Positions 58,281 through 64,000 of a stretch of DNA of 64,000 bases are shown one piece after another. This DNA is from Dipylidium caninum (Eukaryota; Platyhelminthes; Cestoda; Cyclophyllidea; Dipylidiidae): NCBI GenBank assembly GCA_017562135.1, contig QEYB01000725.1, positions 439,001 to 503,000 on the forward strand, given 5' to 3'. The notes under the pieces are model-generated. The model had not been told where the DNA came from and ran no database searches. It saw nothing but the letters and a program-made list of their open reading frames with translations. A program made the position numbers and the translations under genes. Position 1 is the first letter of the stretch. Each line of letters starts with the position of its first letter.

Positions 58281-61200
58281 TCAGTAAGGCGCGTCCAGAT
58301 CGCGGTAACTGCTGCCTCGATTGCTCATGCGTCTAAAGGAAGAAGGCAAGGGTCGGCGGAACATCCACTGCGACAAAAAGCGAGAAGGCGAAAGAGACTC
58401 ACCTGTAGTAGCCTCCGCCGCTGCCAGCCCATCTCTGTTCGGAGCCCCATGGATTGGGTCGGCCGTAGCGACGCTGGTTGCTCCCGCCGGAAACTCCGCG
58501 GCTGTAGGACCGGCCGAGTCCATTGTTTCGCGAATACCAGTAGCGCGTGGAATGGGATGGCGGCAAGTCGTCACGACTAGCACCGGCGGCGCCACCATAC
58601 GACTGCAGACGATCTCGTGGAAGGTCGCCGCCCTCCCCGTCGTCCTCAGCGGCAGAGGAGGCGGAGGAGGGAGCGGCGGCGGAGGTGATATTCCCCCTCC
58701 GAAGCGGCAAGTGTCTTCGGGGAGGACGCATCAGTTCAGGCCGCATTGGGTCCAGAAGGAAGTTGTTGAAGAAGTAGGCCTTGGAAGGGGGATAACCAAA
58801 AAACAACGCAGCATTATATGGAGCCGACTTACGTAAATCTGAACGAGGCTCAGAAGTGAGGAGATTTAAGGCAAAAAGGTGACAGAGAGATGCACATTTT
58901 GCATGTACGCATAGGTCGCAGGTGGTTCTGCATTCCGCTGCATTCTGGTGACCATGAGCCAAACAGCCACCTTAGCCTAACAATATTTTCGACGGCTTCC
59001 AACGCCAGTGATGGAGAAAGCTTCCTTTTCAATGAAAACGTGACAATAGGAAGGCGACAAATGACGACGCCAAATGTTGGCATTTCCACTTTGGTGTAAG
59101 GGAGAAGCGCATAAGTCAGTGGGCGATAGCACAAAGAGCACCACGGTCTCCTGCTCATCGCTGAGCCTCCAAAAGCCCGCAAAAAAGACTTGTACTTAAA
59201 TAACGATTTGTTGGCACGCAGGTGGGTTCATTTGCCTCCAACTGCCAAAAATCTCGGCGGCTCCACGTCTGACGGGAACTTCAATCGCCACTTGATGTGC
59301 TTTAGCCAAAACTCTTAAGGAGGCAGCAACCTCAAGGCGGATTCTCTGGCAGACAATGCAGAGCAAGGAATGGCACGGTAAAGACTAGGGCAGTGCAAGA
59401 AAGTGATCTGCTTTAAAGCCACAATAAGGTAACCTTAAAGGAAGGGAATGAGGAAATGTGTAATTAACGCTGGTGAAAAACGGTCTTCAAGTCGGGGGGT
59501 TGGAAGCAGTTGTTGCCGGTCCCACAACTCACATTTTCTTTTTTCGCTTCTTCCACCTTTTCCGCGTGCTTGTTCATAATGTGCTTCCGCACGAATCCCG
59601 GCCCACGAAATTTCTTATCCGATAGCGGACACACCCAAATAACGTCACTGGAAGGAGAGGAGGCGAATTTAATAAGAAAAGGCAGACCAATTCGACGTAC
59701 ACTTTCCGCTTCTTTCGTTTTGTGTTAGCCTTGATAAAAGCCTCTACAATCTCGGCTGGGTCGCGATAACCGAGGATTCGTAGTCGACGCTCGTTGGTGT
59801 CCATTTCACGCACCTCATCTGGTTGCTGCTGCTGCTGCTGCTGTTGTTCAGGATTTTCAGCCGAGCTGGCGGAAATCTGACCGATGGAGAAGCTACTCTC
59901 CTTCTGCTCGGCCATTTGGAGTTTTGCAATGGTTCCTATCGCGAGGGGGGTAACAAACCTGAAGATGCGGCTGATCTGGCGAGCAAAAACCTGAAACACA
60001 TCGAAATTTTCTCCTGAGTAGGTGGTAAAAATTAATAAAGTGGTAGCTAACGACGACATACACCGTCTAGGCATGTTTCCCAGTCCAAACTTGCCCCACT
60101 CACCAGTCGCAAATGACGAAATTTCAACGCCCTCTCCCCCCTCCGCCCCTGAGAGAGAAATAGTTTATTTGCACTTATTCAAAGGCACGATACCTGGGAA
60201 TGTAAAATGAGGGCCAGATTGGGGCAAATGCACCACGGAATACTCGTGGAGATGATGAGGATCCAACCTGCATTACTGTAATGACAATGTTGCGCATCAG
60301 ACGAGTACACAAAGCATGACAATAGCCAAACACGGGAATAATTCATAACACGCGACGGGGTCGCAATCCCAGCACTGCTCAAGAGGGCCAGACTTCAGTC
60401 ATTATGCAAATCACCACACAAAATTCCTCCATGTATAAACCGATGAAACTGCCAGGACGTGCCACAAAAGGTCACTTTTAGTTTGTTTAAACGATTTCAG
60501 GTCAAGATCTTATCAATGGCCCAAGAAAAATATCAAACTCCAGTGGGTAGTCAGAAAGTTGAACGAAAATAAATACTGAACTGAAAGTGTTCAGGAGGCT
60601 GAATAAAAAATATCACCATAAAATTGCACAAAATCATGCCGAGTCTAGGTTATTGACACAATTTTGCAACTATATTAGTCTGAGCAACTGTAAACGAGGC
60701 AGCTACAACGGGATCGTGACAACCAACCTCAGAAAAGAAAAAGACTCCTACGTAAGGCAGAGAAGCCCTTAGGGGCGGAGCTACAGAATGAGGATGTGAC
60801 TTCCGTCTACTTCACTCCTATGACGATAATACTAATAATAATTCACAAGATATGGCAAGGGAAATCGAATCCAAGCAACGGTTTTTGACTTTAGGATTGG
60901 GCAGACAAAGGTGTGTGGCCACGGAGACATCGGACAAATAGGTACGCAAGTACGCGAACAACCCACCAGTGATACTTTTCACGCTGACCTCACAGGAAGA
61001 ATGTCAATGGTCGTCCCAACTAGTCAGTGCACAAATATAGTAAAAAAACGAAATCCGTTGGAAAAATATAAGACCCTTCTAAAAACTGGCTAAGTTTACA
61101 TGTACCCAGAGTTTCAACGGATCTCACTTTATGTGCAGAACGAGAGGACGCCTCTTTGCCAAAAACCGGCGAAGGTGGCGACGGCATTAACCTGAATGAA

Positions 61201-64000
61201 TTCAGCGTCGATGTCATTGTAGGCAACTTCGACGGTCGTACATGCATAATGGCGCAAGGGTGAGGCATATCGCTCTCCTTAGGGTAGATGGCGGGCGCAT
61301 AAAAGTCCACAGAGTAAACAAGGCGAAGGTAAAGTAGTAGCTTGTCCAAAGCAGTCGCCAATTCTGCATCCCCCTCTTCGCCCTCCTTTTCAACTTTCTT
61401 CGTCTTCCTCTCACTCCTAGTAGAAAGCATCATTACTTCCTCGTCTGGATTACTCTCATCCACAAGGTAATCAGTGAGATTTTCCAACAGCGGGTTGCCA
61501 GTGCTGGAGGCCAGATCGACTAGGGTGCTCGCTGCACCAATCAAACTGCCACGCCGCGGGTCCAGTTCTGTTGATCTCGGAATGGGCAAGTGTGTCTGCT
61601 CTTCAGAGGGCCTCCATAAGGCCCACACTTCATCGAGACGTCCAGCTAGACGTGCAGCCATCACGAGGTGGCGACGCATAACAGATTTGCTGGAGATTGG
61701 GTTGAAGCGAAAATTATCAGATTTCACAGTGGCCATTAAGGTTGTGGCAAGGCGAGTCGAAGCCCGGATTCTATCCAAGTTAAAAGGACTGGGAAGATTA
61801 CGAGCAACAGAAAGAGCAGCAGCTAAATCGCTGGCTTCAGAGGGAGCAGAAGGAGAATCGGCTCGAAGACGAGATACCAAGTGGCGGATAAAATCTAGGG
61901 GTTGTGTGGAGGTCGGATTCGTGGGGGTGGCCGTGAAGGTAATCCAGGCTGGACGATGGAGTAACAGAGAAGAGGCGGCGACAGAAGGGACGAAGGTGTC
62001 TCCAAGAGAATGGTTAGGGGGCGCGGGCATTGGAGTGGGGTCGAGACACGCAAAACGAAGAAAATCGGGATGTTCGGAGAGAAGCTAAAGGAAATAAGAA
62101 AACAAACAAACCTGCCACATTTTTAGTAGATGAAGAATAAACAAGTCGGTTCCAAATGGTAGAACAAAATGCCCAAATAGTAGATATTTCGATTCACAGT
62201 GGACACAGTTGAAATGCAGAGATAATATGAAAGCTCGAGAAAAACTAAAGTTTGGTTCGACCTGATTTTACTCAAAATAAAAGTCTAAGACGGTCGAAAA
62301 TGAAGGCAGAAATCAACTTTTCATTTACAGATGAATATGACTAGTGCGATCTGAAGTTTGAAAAATCAGGAAGAATTTACCATAGTGCAATTAGAGACCA
62401 GTGTAACCAGTTCTGCTTAATTTACTTAACTGCAGACGGACTTCACAATCGGTTATTAAGATGAGAGCAAGAAAGGCACATGCAAATTAATGTGACGACT
62501 GTTATTGGCATCTTCAAAAATATCAGAAATAAATGACTATGTCAGTAATTTGACAGCAACGGGTTCAACAACTCACTGTTTCAACAGTTGCACGATGAAC
62601 GCTGAGAGGGAAGTATGGCAGATAGACAACTCGTGTAGCATGAAGTGGCGGAGGCCTAACGGATCTTTCCTTTTCCGCTCTCACTTTCTCTTCTTCCTTC
62701 TCCTCTGTAACCTTTCTCACCTCAACAGTTTCCTCAATCTCCATCTTTACATTAGCCTCAGTGCCATCTCCTTGCGCCTCTCCAATCTTTCCATTTCCCT
62801 TTTCAATATTTTTCACATCGTTTTCCATCTTCGAAGCTGACATCGTTTTCGACGATGATGTAGAAGAAGTTGAGGAAGATGAGGAGGATGATGAAACTGA
62901 GGACGAACTGTGACTCTGAGAACGAGCAGAGTGCGATGAAGACGCTGCCGATGACATCGAAGACGACGAAGATGATGAATGGGACGAAACGGCCGAAGCG
63001 GAGGAGGACGCGGAAGAAGTGTAGCTAGAGGTACTAGAATCACTATCGTTTCCCCCATCACCGTCCTGTGGATTGCTTTTTTGATTTTTCTTAAGACAAA
63101 AGAAAGTATAAGATTTCGCGAAAATAAAGTCCAATGCTGCTTTGGCTCCAAACGTACTCGACCACGTTTAGACTTCTCAGGAGAACGGTCACCAGATTTA
63201 GGTGTCAGTGACTGTTTTTTTGAAGGATGAGACTTAGGATTCATGGACGCATGATATTTTTGCCCTCCTGTCTCCACATTAACCCCATTTGCAATCAAAG
63301 AACATGGATCAAATGTGTCCAATTCAGCTAGATCTTTGGGGGTACCGTTAGCCAATAAAATCGTAACTACAAAAAGAAGAGGAAGTTGTAAAAGGTTCTC
63401 AAGCTAACAAAATCAAGCTTTGATGACTGACATCGATCAAGTATTTTCATGATAGACTTTCTTTCTTTGTATTCCAAGGGAACACCGTTTAAATGGCCTT
63501 CGTCGTACATTTTTTTAAAAGCCTCAAAACGAGCCACCAAATTCGATCTCTGTTGCTCCAATGAAACACTGTGGTCAGGATGGTATTTGTCGCGGAACCT
63601 AAATTTGCCGATAATAAAGCACAAAATGATATAGGAACCATGCACTGTTCTTGTGGCGTTCAAATTGGTCTGACAGCTGATCTTTCAAAAATCCACCAAT
63701 GTATGTGCTATATTTTTGAGCGGCATCCTCATCTGTTAGGGAGGTCTCGTCAAAAGGCTCCAAGAACTTGGATAAATGCATCATCTTCGGAGCAAAAGTA
63801 GGTTGCAAAAAAGCAGTGCTCTCGTTTCTTTGAATGCTTTCTATAGCGCTCAGGTCGGACTGCTCATAATTATTTGTTTGGGAAGCAGCTCCCCGACCCC
63901 TCTTGTCTGATATTGCCATCTTACAACATGAACACGTGCTATTCGTAGTCCCGCAATGGCGCACTGTGATTGGTTTCAGTTGCACCTTGAAGTTTTATCT
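58281..64000 (-). CDS. SRRT: SRRT/ARS2 RNA effector protein (5' end beyond the window)
   Basis: Nuclear partner of the cap-binding complex, directing capped transcripts to processing, export or decay. Exons in coding order: up to about 63919-63639, 63598-63432, 63366-63158, 63089-62577, 62084-61192, 59958-59701, 59647-59533, 58779-58403, 58332-58281; the joins keep phase. Matches to ARS2 in order: [31 protein letters not shown], a long Ser-rich acidic tract, [19 protein letters not shown] (start of the RRM-like fold), [50 protein letters not shown], the zinc-finger region [34 protein letters not shown], an Arg/Gly-rich tail and a final YRDLDAPY. A polyGln run lies in exon 59958-59701. An alternative acceptor (exon start 59990) would add [10 protein letters not shown] but needs another phase. 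The first ATG in the outer exon (63919) is probably internal; human ARS2 has a longer N-terminal region. Confidence 0.93.

Noticed and set aside
61192..62084. Frameshift near the 3' end of the large SRRT exon
   Set aside because: A frame change seemed needed to join [14 protein letters not shown] to [10 protein letters not shown]. Starting the next exon at 59958 instead keeps phase without any shift.
62820..63010. Ser-rich low-complexity run as a separate repeat or a false exon
   Set aside because: It is in phase with conserved SRRT exons on both sides, and ARS2 normally has a disordered charged tract at this place.

Overview
The window is animal nuclear DNA: seven recognisable protein-coding loci, nearly all split by GT-AG introns, with conserved metazoan proteins. 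HNF4, RBBP4, ENY2, SRRT/ARS2, PKA catalytic subunit and an ankyrin-type diacylglycerol kinase are all present. Residue-level divergence from vertebrate and insect versions, compact gene spacing and short introns suggest a flatworm, most likely a tapeworm. That is inference; nothing here proves the species.

Layout: (1) 1-343 (+) is the end of a C2H2 zinc-finger protein with an acidic tail. (2) 1.1-15.5 kb (-) is a type IV (zeta/iota, rdgA-like) diacylglycerol kinase of at least 23 exons: two C1 domains, catalytic domain, accessory domain, ankyrin repeats. (3) 15.5-24.2 kb is AT-rich, mostly non-coding DNA with one GC-rich island near 20 kb. (4) 24.2-28.1 kb (+) is RBBP4 in seven exons, convergent with an intronless ENY2 at 28.8-29.1 kb (-). 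(5) 31.8-40.2 kb (-) is an HNF4-type nuclear receptor in about nine exons. (6) 40.2-48.9 kb is a GC-rich, repeat-containing interval between the divergent HNF4 and PKA genes. (7) 48.9-57.3 kb (+) is a PKA catalytic subunit in ten exons. (8) 58.3 kb to the right edge (-) is SRRT/ARS2, running out of the window.

The genes do not form an operon. Two groups share a theme: signalling through lipid and cAMP second messengers (DGK, PKA), and chromatin or nuclear RNA work (RBBP4, ENY2, SRRT, HNF4). Exon joins were checked by splice consensus and reading phase. RBBP4 and PKA close completely into 431 and 406 codon frames. SRRT is phase-consistent over eight of its nine exons, with the outermost exon open at its 5' end. 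DGK lacks at least one linker exon and its 5' end. HNF4 has one exon whose phase cannot be reconciled without an extra intron or a frameshift.

No prokaryotic-style system, CRISPR array, intact transposon or RNA gene was seen. The most unusual structure is an inverted composite duplication at 43.4-44.1 kb that matches two separate places inside the PKA gene, including 27 bases of a PKA coding exon.
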